This document shows, piece after piece, positions 37,111 through 48,996 of a stretch of 64,000 nucleotides of DNA. This stretch comes from Pezizomycotina sp. ARF18 (lineage: Eukaryota > Ascomycota), in assembly GCA_002224055.1 (NCBI GenBank), contig AZLU01000007.1, positions 186,001 to 250,000 of the forward strand, given 5' to 3'. Both the position numbers and the translations under genes were made by a program. Position 1 is the first letter of the stretch, and each line of letters opens with the position of its first letter. The notes below the pieces were generated by a model. The model saw only the letters and a list, made by a program, of their open reading frames with translations. It searched no databases and was not told where the DNA came from.

Positions 37111-37712
37111 TCAAACTAGACCTCCCCTACGGAGCGCTTCTTGAAGCGGTCCGTGAGGATGGACCTGATTAGCCCTCCACGACATAGTTTCCGGCTTCGG
37201 GGTCCCCTTGATCACGAAGGGCGCCTCTGGCGGTGAGTCCGCGCGAAGAAATCGGACAACCGCAGCGGTGCTCCTTCGTCGGCGCCGGCGAAAGCGTCTT
37301 CGTTCCTCACGGGAGTCGAACACAGCGGGACGAAGTCCTTGCCTATAATGAAACCGACCCTGTTGTTCTCGAAGTAAAACTCGACCTGCTGCGGCGAAAA
37401 GCAAACTTTAGGATCGTCCGGCTTCGTGAGGAAGTTTGATCGACTTGATACATGGGTGGAGGGTTAAGTAGTATCCTTCTCTAGTACGGTCATAGCAGAC
37501 CCTGTTGCGCTCGTACAAGGTTTGACAGGTTTCTCCATCGAGTTAGGTTGATAGTAGAGAACGAAAGAGAGTTTTAAGAAGCGGACCGCTGGCGTTCTGG
37601 ATGATAATGTTGAAACGGTGACAGACGAGGCGCAACTTGAGGTTCAAGGTGATATAGTCGCAGTGGACGAACACTTCGGAGATGATTCCGTAGGGAGATT
37701 GTCAAGCTCCAT
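37111..37712 (-). CDS. FB11, F-box family member
   Basis: The start MELDNLPTE (ATG at 37712) runs into a shifted block A (IISEVFVHCDYITLNLKLRL, then VCHRFNIIIQNASGPLLKTL). Block B YYLTLHPCIKSIKLPHEAG lies at about 37472-37430. A further frame has FVPLCSTPVRNEDAFAGADE and LRLSDFFARTH (block C, 37330-37240). Block D (APFVIKGTPKPETMSWR) is at 37225-37170, with the stop at 37111. All blocks except E are present. Confidence 0.68.
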
Positions 37713-38355
37713 CTTTATGATATTTAGTAGCGCCTAGCATAAAAAGATGCTTGCACATACTTATGTCTGGTAGTTGTCGCGTTAGTCAAGTTTGAGGCGA
37801 AAGAAAACGTAAAAGCCGAAAGGAAATTGGATTCACCCGTTGATTCTATTTCGCTGTTTCTCAGAACGCTTTTGGAATATTACTAAGATATTCTACAAGG
37901 TATGTAAGAATGCATTTAATAGTAAATCAGTATGCTTGAGTCAGTATTAGAGAAATTCGGGAAGTAAGGAAGTCTATAGATCGATGGAAAAAAGGTTTGG
38001 TAGAAATCCAGCTCCGCAGTATCGTAACAGAATTTCTTACCAAACGAGGACCGCCCAAAGTTAGTACCATCCTGTCCCCGAAATCTTTTCCCTTTCCTTT
38101 TTTTTTTCATGACAAAAGAAAAGAAAAGAAAAGAAAAAGAAAAACGGGAAGCAAGCAAGAAAGAAAAATAGTGTGAGTGTCTCCAGACTAAAATAACCGG
38201 CGCAGAAAACGCGGTTAAAGCCATTAATTAACTGGTGAAGTTCGATTAACTATTTCGTAAATTGACATTCTAAAACTGGATCCACCCGTTTGAAATATCA
38301 AATGTCCCAAGTTATAAAGATAAAGCGACGTCGGTAACCCTTTGCATATCTCTGA
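37713..38355. other. Spacer between FB11 and FB12
   Basis: A GAAAA-type purine repeat at about 38105-38165 is the only structure seen. Confidence 0.45.
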
Positions 38356-39028
38356 TCATCCCACGATATAGACCTTCCCACTCTCTTCCGTGTTGTCTCT
38401 CATAAGCCTGAAGTCATTGAACAGATTAAAACCAAACGAGCCGTATCCATACTTATGTCCAACCCCCATGCGAGAAAATCTCCGAATGATATCGACCAAT
38501 GGTTTATACCCAAAATTATTCATACTCTGGCTATCCATACCCTTAAACCTCTTCCTAATCGCTAGAGCGAACTCGTTACAGTAAGCGGCATCATGTCTGC
38601 GCCTTTACAAATAATAAACGGAGCATGGCCCTTTCTACATTTTTTATCACGGTTTATAAAATCGGTTGCAGGGATAGCAGCCGCAAAAGCATTTTCGTTC
38701 CCGACGGATGTTTTACTCAGAGGTATAAACTTCTCTCTTTTGTGCTTTTGTGGAAAACCGAGGTACTGCGATTCCCAGACCAGCCACAGTCGATTACCAT
38801 GACGTAGAGGGCGGGGTGCAGGGTGAAGCAATATTCAGCATTTTTATCTGAAGTATTGATGTGCTGAAGCTTGCAACGGTAGAGATTGTGGCGTAGTTGG
38901 CCCGGTGCTGCTTCGATGATAGCTTGAAAGTCAAGGCATACTCGCTTGAGTTTAAGGAGCGTGAAGTAGTCTAAGTAGGTGAATATTTCGACGATGAGTT
39001 CGGCAGGTAGATCTAGGAGATCAGGCAT
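38356..39028 (-). CDS. FB12, F-box family member, two breaks
   Basis: ATG at 39028 was chosen because MPDLLDLPAELIVEIFTYLD aligns with the other starts; an upstream ATG at 39097 is in frame. Block A continues YFTLLKLKRVCLDFQAII. Block B YCFTLHPALYVMVI is near 38835-38794. A shifted frame has GNENAFAAAIPATDFINRD (block C) and APFIICKGADMMPLTV (block D, near 38620-38575). The last frame (FALAIRKRFKGMDSQSMNNF; block E HKYGYGSFGFNLFNDF) ends at 38356. At about 224 residues with two breaks, it is one of the cleaner copies. Confidence 0.74.
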
Positions 39029-39627
39029 TTTCGGTGATTTTACTCTTTTGGTAAATGATTTGGAATGAGTCGTATTAGAGTGGTGGTTGAAAACCAAAAG
39101 AAATTATCTTTAGTTGAATTACTGCATCGATTTCGTATGCGCAATACTTAAATGTAGAGTACCAGTATAATTAAACAACGGTAGAAATTACTTATGCGCT
39201 TCTGCTAACGCGTTGGCTTTTCCAGATGGGGATAGAATATATTTCGAGCCGTACAATAGGTTGTTCTGGAAAATAAGCGGTCCTTTAACGTGTTGCTAAT
39301 TTAGAACCTTTGATGTTGGGCTCCTCGGTAGTTCTGAATCATATTAGTCTTCTCACTGTCAAATCTAAGAGTTTCTAGAACAATATCTGATTCACCAAAG
39401 GCGATAAGTGTCGGTGTTTAATAGATAGGAAAGCATCAAGCTATGCTTAATTGTTAACCACGCGTCACGTTACGCAGAGGTTAAAAAGAAAGTCTATCTT
39501 ATTATCGAAGTGCTATAAATCACGTTTACCTGAATCTATATATGTCTATCTCCAAATACGTATAACAAAATCTGTTCCCCTTTGATATTTCCTTTGCCAC
39601 ACCTCAGTTTTTATTTTTAAGTCCTAT
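39029..39627. other. Spacer between FB12 and FB13
   Basis: AT-rich; nothing recognised. Confidence 0.45.
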
Positions 39628-40279
39628 TCATGACTTGAGAACCTCAGTCACAACTTGGACGGCCTCGTACCCTTCACCGCCGTCTGCATTACCACCGAGA
39701 TAATCAAACAAGTCAAATCCGCGAAACGCGAAATTACCCCCGACGTTCCGCCACCCTGGAAATCTCATCTCGACAAAGCTCTTTATAATTCCCCCAAGAT
39801 TCGTCGGCAACTCCGGATCCAGATTATGCATATGTATTCGCGTTTCCAACTGTGACCTTGTATAAGATGCCTTGATTATTTCCCTTATTGCCGTGATAAA
39901 CTTGTGGCCATCCAGTCGAGATGCGGTCGACCTCGTGCATATAACAAACGCCGCTGCTCGCGGAAGAATTCGATATCTCTGTCCACAAAGGAGTAGATAT
40001 GTTCGCCGCCGTCCAAAACGTTATTTGTGCAAATGGTATCGGGGATCTGAAGTTAAAGAGGGCATCCGGCGGTAATTGGAGTATTATTGGTTTCAGAGAG
40101 AAGCAGTACAAATCATCGATAATAGCTCTAAAATGTTGACGAGAATTACTCGATCTAGCTCGATCGACTTGATCAACGCCAGAAAGCATTTGCATCAGAA
40201 ATTCGATTGGCAGTTCCAGGATCGAGTGAAATTCAATTGGCAGTTCCAGGATCAAGTCTAACATCGTTTGTTCTGTCAT
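39628..40279 (-). CDS. FB13, shortened F-box family member with internal duplication
   Basis: Starts MTEQTMLDLILELPIEFHSI and then repeats LELPIEF, the result of a 30-bp tandem duplication (about 40200-40259). Block A continues LMQMLSGVDQV, then SRQHFRAII. Block B (LYCFSLKPIILQL) follows directly, without the usual linker and with K for H. Block D is recognisable only as ILYKVTVGNANT. A second frame (39849-39628) carries block E (GWRNVGGNFAFRGFDLF). The compact A-B layout is unlike the other members and looks like a deletion of about 40 residues. Confidence 0.6.
40200..40259. repeat. 30-bp tandem duplication inside FB13
   Basis: Two units ending TTGGCAGTTCCAGGATC and differing at a few bases encode the doubled LELPIEF. 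The duplicated segment is the start of the F-box. Confidence 0.8.
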
Positions 40280-41035
40280 TTTGATTAAGTAAGTACTGAT
40301 TAATATATCTTGTTTGGTTTTTCTTTATAATTATTATGCTTATATTCTTGCTCTAAATTTTCGTAGACAGACGGTCTGGCTTGTAAAAAATTTGAAATGT
40401 TGATCGAAAATGCATCACTAAAATGTCATCTCGCCGGGCTTATATAAACGACGATAGAAGGAAACAACAAGGAATCAAGCCATCGTCATAGATGCGAACT
40501 TGATGTATCTACGAGTCGCTAGTAAGAAATTTCTGATTGATGTTCAAGGTCGAGATTCATTTTCTAAACAGATCTTATAGTAATTCCGTGAAAACCCCAA
40601 AACCGCAAAACGGCGATGCAGGTAACCGTAGTATCGTGTTTGATTCGAGTCTAACGGAGAATTCTATCGTTACCATATCGTTATCACAATCTACCGTCAC
40701 ATTCATTCTACTCAAAGGTATAATTTTTTTCTATTGTTAAGGCGATGAAACAACAACAAATATTGTGACCCATTGTTCATCAAAATGTCTCGATCCATGT
40801 AAAAAATACAAAGACATTATCCAGTAATCTGAATACAACTGCTGCCTTTGCCTTCTCTCCACGTCATACCTTGGTTTTCGTACACTCTTTCTTAAGAAAG
40901 AAAAAAATATATGGATAAAACAAGAAAATATCTGTATTAAAAAAGACAAAAGAAATACACGCAACGCTTGGCTCATAACAATCAATCAGCATCAACCACC
41001 GAGTATAGTTCTCTTTCGATACCCAAGTCCCCTAC
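40280..41035. other. Spacer between FB13 and FB14
   Basis: Contains only T/A-rich ORFs (40537-40740, 40737-40985) without recognisable domains. Confidence 0.45.
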
Positions 41036-41215
41036 TCAGTCCTTGCCGCGTTGTCGCCAGTACGGCGGTAGAGGTTGTCGCGGAGCCGCGCGGGCAAGGT
41101 GTCGATAAGTAATTTGAAACGGCGACTGACGCGCTTGAGGTTGGTCAAGGTGAAGTAGTCGGGTTGGTGAGAATTTGGGTGGTGATCTTCGTGGGAGATC
41201 ATTAAGTTTCGCCAT
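41036..41215 (-). pseudogene. FB14, F-box-only fragment
   Basis: ATG at 41215 gives MAKLNDLP; the next frame gives DYFTLTNLKRVSRRFKLLID and ARLRDNLYRR, very close to FB12. Two C runs in block A (CCCACG, ACCCGAC) are each one base short for a continuous frame. After NLYRR the frame ends at 41036, and blocks B to E were not found downstream, so it is truncated at the 3' side. Confidence 0.66.
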
Positions 41216-41885
41216 GGTCCTTGAGCTCGGGTTATACCATAGATGACTGATGTATATCAAGTACATTAATGAAAATCGTGTGTTGTTTGTTCTTCGGTTA
41301 ATGCCTACTGTTATTCATTTCGGTTATTATGGTTGATTCTAGTTTTATCTTCTAGAAAACTTCTGGACTTCTCTCGCTAATTATAAATGCATCAAATTTC
41401 TCATGCTGTATTCAAAAATTACTCTAGAAAGGAAATTTGATTCCGTGAGTAGATGTTATTGGTCTGTTAATATAATACTGGTCTTACTGTAATAAGTCTA
41501 TACATCTTGTCAGTTAGACATCATACGTCATAGTAGCGTAGGCATCAAATGAAAGTCTAAATTCTTATTTCAGTGTATAATATTATAATTGCACACTTTT
41601 AAATCTCTATATGTATCTAATTGAATAGTATAGCAAAACAGCCCACTTATCACCAAGTCGCGATGTAGTCCCAATCGTTCTAAGCAATATGAGTTACAAC
41701 TGTTAACTTTTCGCCGAACGGAGCAGACAGATCGAATCCGCGATACCTAATGTAGGCCTGAGGTCAATTTCTAGGTCAGGTTCGGGTCAGGCCTAAGCTC
41801 ACACCAACCACGAAATTTCATCTCGTCAAAGTTCAATATAATATTCTCATAATGTCCGAAGATCTCATGATCATTCCTTTGCACG
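41216..41885. other. Spacer between FB14 and FB15
   Basis: AT-rich; nothing recognised. Confidence 0.45.
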
Positions 41886-42506
41886 TCATGATGTGAGCCT
41901 GGACACGATACCTTTACCTAGAAAATCGTCAAGGGTTACCCGCGATACTGTCGACGGCTTACATATCACGAACGGAAGCTGCGAGCAGAGAAATCCACGT
42001 CGCGTTCTAGGAACGAGCTGGCGAGTTCGCCGTGACCGAAAGCGTTGCGGTCACTGAGATAATGCTCTTCCTGTCGCTTCGTCAAGCTTATTGTCATTAC
42101 CGTCGTCGGGTTTATTATCGTTACGGTCGTCAGGCTTATTCTTTGCGAATTTGATCCCTCTAAGTGGCATCCGGTTCGTCGTCTCACTTTCTTTCATCCT
42201 GTCGCCGAGGTTGTCACTTTGATAGTCAAAATTCACCCACCCCTTCCTACGTTTCTTGAACTTGAACAACAGGGTTAAAGGAGTCATCTGGTCGTATTAT
42301 GCTTGTCGCAGGTGTATAGAAAACAGTAGTCGTCATTTTGATTTGGCATTCTCCTAAAATCACTGCGCGATCTGCGGTACAAAGGCGTGCGGAGACCGCT
42401 TCCGCGACGTCAACCATCGTTTGTAATCTATGACAGACGAGTCTCGAATTGATTAACGTGAAGTATCTAGACGATTGAGGATTTTTTCGATTAGCTCCGT
42501 GGGCAT
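41886..42506 (-). CDS. FB15, F-box family member with Asp/Asn-rich insert
   Basis: Block A MPTELIEKILNRLD breaks where a T run is one base short (near 42465) and continues YFTLINSRLVCHRLQTMV. Block B is poor (VFYTPATSIIRPDD). A third frame (MTPLTLLFKFKKRRKGWVNF onward) has a low-complexity insert (KPDDRNDNKPDDGNDNKLDE, about 42130-42070). Block C (DRNAFGHGELASSFLERD) and block D (LPFVICKPSTVSRVTLDDF, about 41975-41919) follow, with the stop at 41886. Block E is missing. Confidence 0.64.
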
Positions 42507-43424
42507 GTCTACAAAGTTAGTAATACATTTTGTAGTACTTTATTTTATGATCAATGAAATTGATATCAAATTTGTTTCTTTTGGAGATGGTTGGTCAGAT
42601 AGTCCATTAGCTTGTGGAAGATCCGAATATTATTTTAAAAAAGCTTACTACCATGAATGTCATCTCGACGGTCTTACATAAACACTGCTAGAGGAAGGTA
42701 CAAAATGAGAAATGGATTGTAACAAAAACATGAGTCGGTTGTATGCATAGTAGTACTATCTCGTGGCAGCATCGTGGTTATTGACGTTTGAGCTCGAGAT
42801 ACACTTTCCGAAGGAATCTTAACCACACCGTAAATTCCCAAAGTGCAAAACGGTGATACAGGCAACCACAGTATCGTGACTTGAGGCCTAGCAAAGAGAT
42901 CTATGGTACCATTGTTGTTTATCGCAATCTAATGTACACTATGAACTTAGCAGCTAACCATCTCTGAAGCTGTCGTTTCTATTCTTCAAGGCATGATAGA
43001 AGATATAATATTGCGAATATTTGCTGGAAATATCTTATTTAATGAGCAGGTAATAAATACCGCTAAGTATGCAGTTATATTCGGTACGAAGGCTGGCTTT
43101 TGCTTATACGTTCTCTGTATCTCTTAATTCTCTAGTTCTTCCTTTTCTTTTTCCTTATATAAATAAAAAATGGATATAAACAGAGTAAAAATATACTTAG
43201 CAATTAGCAAATGTAAAGAAGGAAAAAAAGGAGAAAAAACTGAAAATTCATCGCTTGGAAAAAAAAAAAAGCATGGATAAAAGTAACAGCCTGACGCAAA
43301 TAATCAAAAAGATAAATTACCGAGTATACTTCTGATCAATATCTATAGAAAAAAAAAATAGATTCAGATCACCAATCAGTTACAGAAGCCCCCCCCTTCT
43401 GCGCTCCTCCAGCCTCAAATCAAT
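42507..43424. other. Divergent spacer between FB15 and FB16
   Basis: AT-rich with A runs (for example 43259-43271). It should hold both promoters. No gene is supported. Confidence 0.45.
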
Positions 43425-44205
43425 ATGCCAACCCTCTCCAGTCTTCCAACTGAACTCCTCGTCGAAACCTTTTACGAATCTCGACTACTTCGCCCTCATA
43501 AACCTCAAGGGAGTCTGCCGCAGCTTCAAAGATATCATCGACGCCGCGCCAGGAAACCTACGAACAACCTCTACCGCCGCACCGAAGAAGCATATAGCGA
43601 ATCCGCCGTCGTTAACGCTGCGAATCAGCCAGTCGAATACAAGAAATGCTCTAATGCAGACGAAAAGAAAGACGAAGAGTTCTACTTTAGCTTACACCCC
43701 TGCGTCCGCTCCCTCGAGCTCAAGCACGAAATCGTCGACGGTAAACAGAAGCGGATACCGGGATTTCGACGTGCCAACCGCGAGAAAAAGGCGACTGCGT
43801 TTATCCCGCTGGGCCAGACACCTGCTTGTTTCGAAAATGCGCTGCCGATCGGCATAGCTTCTTCGGCACTAGGGCCCGACAAGGGGAAGTGGAAAGCGAA
43901 GGACCCTTGTTTACTTGCAAAGGTTACGACACCGGGGCGGTTACTGTTGAATTTTTCGTCGAGACGCTTTGCTACGGCCGCTTAAGATTTCTCACACTGA
44001 ATTCATCTACACTGGGTACTACCTTCCCGTGGTCAGAGTGATGGAGCAGCGCTGCAAGTCAGGGCGCTTCGCTATGAGAGGGGAAACTTTCAAGTGGGGT
44101 ATTACGAATTTCCGCTTTTTGGTAAACGCTCACATCAGGATCGCGCAAAGCTGGCAAAAGAAGACAACGACGAGAGAGAAAAGAGGGAGAGAGAAAAGGA
44201 AATGA
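43425..44205 (+). CDS. FB16, F-box family member with a frame-shifted F-box core
   Basis: The frame from 43425 (186 codons) starts MPTLSSLPTELLVET; then the F-box core (FTNLDYFALINLKGVCRSF, KDIIDAAPGNLR) lies one frame over, and the first frame resumes at NNLYRRTEEAYSE. So one shift is undone by a second (CGAACAAC for CGAAACAAC). Block B FYFSLHPCVRSLELK is at 43681-43725 and block C is PACFENALPIGI. Block D (GPLFTCKGYDTGAVTVEFF, 43907-43960) and block E (GRFAMRGETFKWGITNF) are in two further frames, ending about 44205. Confidence 0.72.
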
Positions 44206-44802
44206 ACACGAAGATGAGAGGACAAAGAGGAATCTACATACAGGGACGCTGAGATCATTTGCGAAATTGATTCTTTGAGTTTTGTGAAGTAATCTAAGGC
44301 GGGCTTTGACATCGAGTTATTATTTCTCTCGATGAAATATTAACCATAGCGTTCGGACTTGAGAAAAAAAGGAAAGAAAAAAGAAAACGAGGAAAACGAG
44401 AAGAAAGAAAATATTGCAAGAATTGGATTGAAACCGATAGGGAGCTTGTATATATTGATTTCTTTTCGATTCTCTTCGTTTGTATTCAGTCTTGTTCTGT
44501 TTCTATCCGAACTAGAATTCGACGGGGTAATCTAGTTACACGATCTCAGAAAGTTTGGTAGCGGGGTTTCTTCATAATTCGTTGGATTTATTTCCAGACA
44601 TGGAGCATCTAGCTACGCATTGAAGCAACGAGATCGATCGACGATGGAAAGGTTCCAATATCCAACTACACTTTTTCGCTTATTTTAACACCATGTCCCA
44701 ATGTTTTATGAGTTAATCATTGATAAAGGTGGATGCAAGGATAGGCAAAAGCTTTTCTAAAATAATATCATGCGTTTAGCCGGATCTTCCGTCTTATATC
44801 TT
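44206..44802. other. Convergent spacer between FB16 and FB17
   Basis: Purine-rich (GAAAA-type) stretches at about 44360-44420; nothing else is seen. Confidence 0.45.
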
Positions 44803-45931
44803 CTACTTCTCCTTATGATCAACCTCAGCCTTTTCTTCCTTATCATGCTCCGTTCTACCGCCGTGTTCTCCTTTTACCTCTTTGTCTTCTTCGTCTTCAT
44901 CGTCGTCTTCCTCCTCATCCTCTTGATCCTGAACAATAAACTCCTCATATCGACAGCCTCAACCCTTCCTCATCCTCTTCCCCTTCCCCCTCATAGTCGC
45001 TATAGAAATAATCCGAATACCCATCGTCGTAGTAGTCATCGAAATCCTCGTAACGCTCTCGTCGTCTTCAGATATGCTGCAGATAATCTTCACTGTTCTT
45101 CTCTCCTCTTCACCATCCTTTCCTCTTTCGTCTCCTCCTCTTCCACTTTTTCTCCAGCAGTTTTATTTTTATCCCCAAAAAACATCACAGCACAAAGCCC
45201 AAAACTCCACCCCGCAACATCACCAACCCAATTCCACGCCCATCAAGAACACCCTTATAGTCCCCATATTATTCCCATCCAGATTCCCATCGAAGCACCC
45301 CATCTCCGTCTCCAAACTACCCAAACTACACTTCCTCAACACCGCCATCGCGAATTCCTCCACGGTTAAATTCCTGTGGTGCGACTAGCAGAAACTACGA
45401 ACGGAAGTTTCGGGAACCAGTAGTAAAAGAAGTAGATTGACGGGCTTACTAGCCGACAGAGCGTTCTCGATAGCGCAGGGGTAGAATTGTAATGGTGTGA
45501 AGTGTTGCGTTGTAGGTGGACGAAGCCGATTTTGTCGAGGGAGAGACGGAGTCCATGCTGACGGCGCGTAGGTTGATCTTGAGGAGGTGATGCAGGGGAG
45601 GTGAAGTATTACTCCGGCGGCGAAGGTTCTAGTCTTGTCCTGTTATATCCCCTTCGGTTTCGTTGGAGGGTGTGCTTTCGTCATCGTCGCCTTCGGGTCG
45701 GACTGTCGAACTGGCGAAAGCTCCTCTGTCTTTCTTGAGTGAGCTGGTTCGCTGCAGTAGTGGTAGCGTGGAGACGTCTTCCTTCTGCCGGAATAGGATC
45801 TCGAGGAGGGACCGCTGGCGAGTCGATGATGTCGTTGAAGCGGCGGCAAACCCGCCGGACGTTGACGTTGAGGGTGAAGTAGTCGAGTTCAGGAAGATCT
45901 CGGTGATGAGCTCCGTCGGAAGGTGCTTCAT
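44803..45931 (-). CDS. FB17, F-box family member with long acidic, Tyr-rich tail
   Basis: ATG at 45931 gives MKHLPTELITEIFL; the rest of block A (ELDYFTLNVNVRRVCRRF, NDIIDSPA) is shifted. Block B is reduced to FYPCAIENALSASKP. Block D (LPFVVSASRTTG against NLTVEEFAMAVLRKC) lies at about 45420-45340. The 3' part is a long acidic tail: ERYEDFDDYYDDGYSDYFYS, then EEFIVQDQEDEEEDDDEDEE, in two frames to a stop at 44803. The plus-strand ORF of 199 codons over the same bases (44770-45369) is its hydrophobic antisense shadow. Full length would be about 375 residues. Confidence 0.64.
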
Positions 45932-46995
45932 GTTAGGGATGAAGTACTGGGATAGGCAAGTCGATGAAGAGACTTTGATAATAATTGTGTTCTTCATTTT
46001 GATTTCTGTAAGTTAAGGTAGGTGTTTGTGTGGTGGTGGTGAGGAAGGAAGGAAGAAAAAGGGAAAGAAAGAAAGAAAGAAGGGTTAAAATAAATAAATA
46101 AATATAATAAATAAATAAATTTTCCCTGTAAAACTCAATCATAATATTGTAAAGGGGAAAGGTCCCAATTGTGTCAAAGACACTGACTCGTGGTCCGGTA
46201 GAAGGATATAGAATTAATTCTCTAGCTATTAATAGAGGATAAAATAGTAAAGACTAGTACAGAATGGAAATGTAAATCGCAGTAGTAAAGATACTTAATA
46301 GACAATCCGAATAACAAAACCGATGATGTTATAACGAGACGACGTGTCGGTTGTAGTGAAGACGACAGATCACGCACGGAGGAGGAAGAGAAAATGCTTA
46401 TATATACAGGAACAGCAGAGCGTGCAACTAAAGCACCGTACAACACGCACCAAAAAGCCGGCCCCTTTTCCCCACCCAATGTAACCACGTCATGAATTTC
46501 CGCGGTTCATGTTTGGCGCTCAATTTAAGCTCAGGAAGTATAAATGAGTTGTTTGAATATTAACGGTGGATAGCAAAGACGGAGAGAGTTAAACATAAGA
46601 GAAATAGATCCTTAAAGTCTCCCTTAATCGGCTTCAATAGTATATAATCTAGACTTCTCTCGTTCTTTCCAGCCTAGGAATACACTGGCAGTAAGTAGAG
46701 CTCCATGTGAACATTGTGATTGGCTAGCAAACATTTCTCTGCTCCGAAACATATGAAGGGAACAAAAAAATGGGAACTTTTCATGAAAGGTTCTTTTTTT
46801 TTTTTTTTTTTTTCTTTTTTTTCTCCGTCTTTCTTTGTATGTAGATTTCGTGCCATTGTTATGAAGGCGTTGCACTTGCCATTCGCTACCGTCAACTCCT
46901 ATGGCCACCTCTGTTACTATCTTGGTGGAAGGAGTACTGCCGTTTGTCTATTCACCCCTCCATTATTCGCCTTCGGTCCTGGTACCTGAAAAACA
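45932..46995. other. Spacer with purine/AAAT microsatellites and T20 tract
   Basis: GGAAGGAA and AAAG repeats lie at about 46038-46082, AAATAAAT at about 46089-46120 and a T run at 46794-46813. No gene is supported. Confidence 0.55.
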
Positions 46996-47629
46996 TCAAC
47001 TTGAAGGTCGCGGAAAAAATACCGGGAAATGACATAAAGACAGGTAGCTCATTATGTGTAGCAGACTACCGAAGGAAATCCTTCTGTGGTAATAGCAGTG
47101 AATCATAGTCTCGTGCAGGTCCATTTGGGTTTTAAAGCGCTCCAGAATCTCTCCACGAACTCTTCCTGTAACTCCTCCGGTCGTGGTAAGCTCGACCATA
47201 CGAACGGTGCTCCGGCGCCGGACGGATGTGGGAGAATTCCTGCGCGGTCACAGCGGGCAAGGTGGCGTTTTCGTCCGCTAGGGGAAGCTCTCCAACAACA
47301 ACGCGGCGGGATAATCTTCCGTTGCCCGTATGCTTCTTCCCGAAGCTGACGTCCCGAAGGCTGAGTTGCCCACGTATGCAGTAGCTGTCGAGGTCGACGA
47401 AAAGGTCGTTCAACAAGGATGTAACTCGAAGCAGTACTCTCCTTTGCGGCTTGTCGTCTTCCTGGTCCTTTCAGTCTGAACAGCTTCTTGGCAACCTTCC
47501 GTGCGTAGGGACTGGATAATGTCGTTGAAAAGTGGGCAGACAGCGCGTAAATTGATGTTGAGAGTGAAGTAGTCGAGCTCGGCGAGATATCGACGAGGAG
47601 TTCTGTGGGAAGAGACTGGGGGTCGCCAT
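46996..47629 (-). CDS. FB18, F-box family member
   Basis: ATG at 47629 (MATPSL), then LPTELLVDI in the next frame and LDYFTLNINLRAVCPLFNDI in a third. Block B GEYCFELHPC ends in TGA where a T run is one base short (AA at 47412-47413 on the plus strand). The following frame (LNDLFVDLDSYCIRGQLSLR) has block C (LADENATLPAVTAQEFSHI). Block D is GAPFV, then ELTTTGG and REILERFKTQM (about 47215-47110). It ends near 46996. Block D matches less closely than in other copies. Confidence 0.62.
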
Positions 47630-48220
47630 GGCCAATTGGTGAAGGGTTGATGATAATAGGTGTGTGAATGTTGTAGGGTTAGGATTGGGTTGTCAAAAAT
47701 AAAATAAATTCCAGGAATTAAAACTTTTTATTCTCTCTGGGATGACAAAAAAAAAAAAAAAAAAAAAAAAAGGAGAAAAGCAAAAAGAAGTAAATAGAGC
47801 ATATACTTCCTTTACCATCTTCCCCTTGCTTATCATAGAGAAGCTGGTATGAGACAAATGATAGATCAAATACGTCCTTTTCATATTGGTGTTGTCTGGC
47901 ACTGGTGTACGGCAGAACTTTTTATAAAAAAAAAAAAAAAGAAGAATGTGGACGTTGTACAGTGTGTATATAAATCTATTTAACGCTCAATACGCTTTGG
48001 TTGTCTCAATCATTGCAAACGAAAAACGAACGCCATTAATATTTGAACAAATTCCAACTGTTTGGATCTTGCGCTATGCGAACTGAACCTTCCAGGCTAC
48101 CAGTTCTCCAATTAAGCTCCTACCTTAGACTATTTGAATATAACGAATATAAATCCTTTTACCATATACCTATCTTACCCACGAATACGAAGTTCTCGGC
48201 GAGTTCAGCAATATGCTGAT
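47630..48220. other. Spacer with A25 and A15 tracts
   Basis: Runs of A at 47747-47771 and about 47926-47940. Nothing else is recognised. Confidence 0.55.
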
Positions 48221-48996
48221 TCAAAGTTGCCAATTTAAATCCCCAGAGCCACTTATCCAGCTCCGGCGACTTAAACTCCTTCGCATACGGGCGCCCCGCG
48301 CCATTAACTGCTCCACCGTAATATCTTTTTTCGCGCCACCCTCTCTGTTCCAGTCACGAGAAGCTGCTGTTGTGGGAAATTGGCAAACGTGAAGAGCGTG
48401 CCAGGAGATGACTTCGGCGACGAAATCCAAACCGTGACCTTTCCAGGGTGAAAGCCTTTGCAGACGACGAACGGGTATTTGTGACGCGGCCCCGCGTGGT
48501 GGAACTCCCTTATCGGGACTCCGTAGCGCTTAGCGCATTTTCTTTTGCTACTGGGTGTCTTTGAGCATCGTCCAGGATCCCGTGTCGCGCCGTTTGAAGC
48601 CTACGCGATCGATCGATGAGTAATGGTCGCGGCTCAATTAGCGGCTTGTGCGTGTCCCTTGGAGGCTCGCCGAGGTTAGAAAATTTTGTAGATGCACGGA
48701 TGAACGTGTAGCAGTATTGCGGCCATCTTTGCGCGTTTAGCGGTGTGGTTACCGCGGAAGAGTTTGTCGAGAGGGGCCTGCGGCGTTCTCGATGATGTGG
48801 TTAAAGCGACGGCAGACGCGGCGACTTTGAGGTTGGCGTAAAATACTCTAGATGAGAAGACTTCTGTGATTAGCTCCGTAGGGAGGTCATTAAGATTCCA
48901 TGATAGTTCTGTCGTTGTTTCGAGCTTTAGCTCGGTAGAACTCTGTGGAGGTCCTTCGGCGGTTGCGATGGACAGTGTCAATTTGCTAGGAATCAA
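48221..48996 (-). CDS. FB19, F-box family member
   Basis: The frame from 48996 has NLNDLPTELITEVFSS and regains the family frame at block B (HVHPCIYKIF). In between, the F-box core (RRVCRRFNHIIENAAGPS) is in another frame, with C runs one base short on both sides. Block C is AKENALSATES (near 48530). Block D (KYPFVVCKGFHPGKVTVWIS, 48480-48421) is the clearest copy of that motif in the window. The final frame (FVAEVISWHALHVCQFPTTA) ends at 48221. The true start may be an ATG near 48903 rather than 48996. Confidence 0.7.

Noticed and set aside
44770-45369. 199-codon plus-strand ORF with a hydrophobic start
   Set aside because: It is antisense to FB17. Its hydrophobic stretch is the complement of the acidic tail codons, and blocks on the minus strand match the family.
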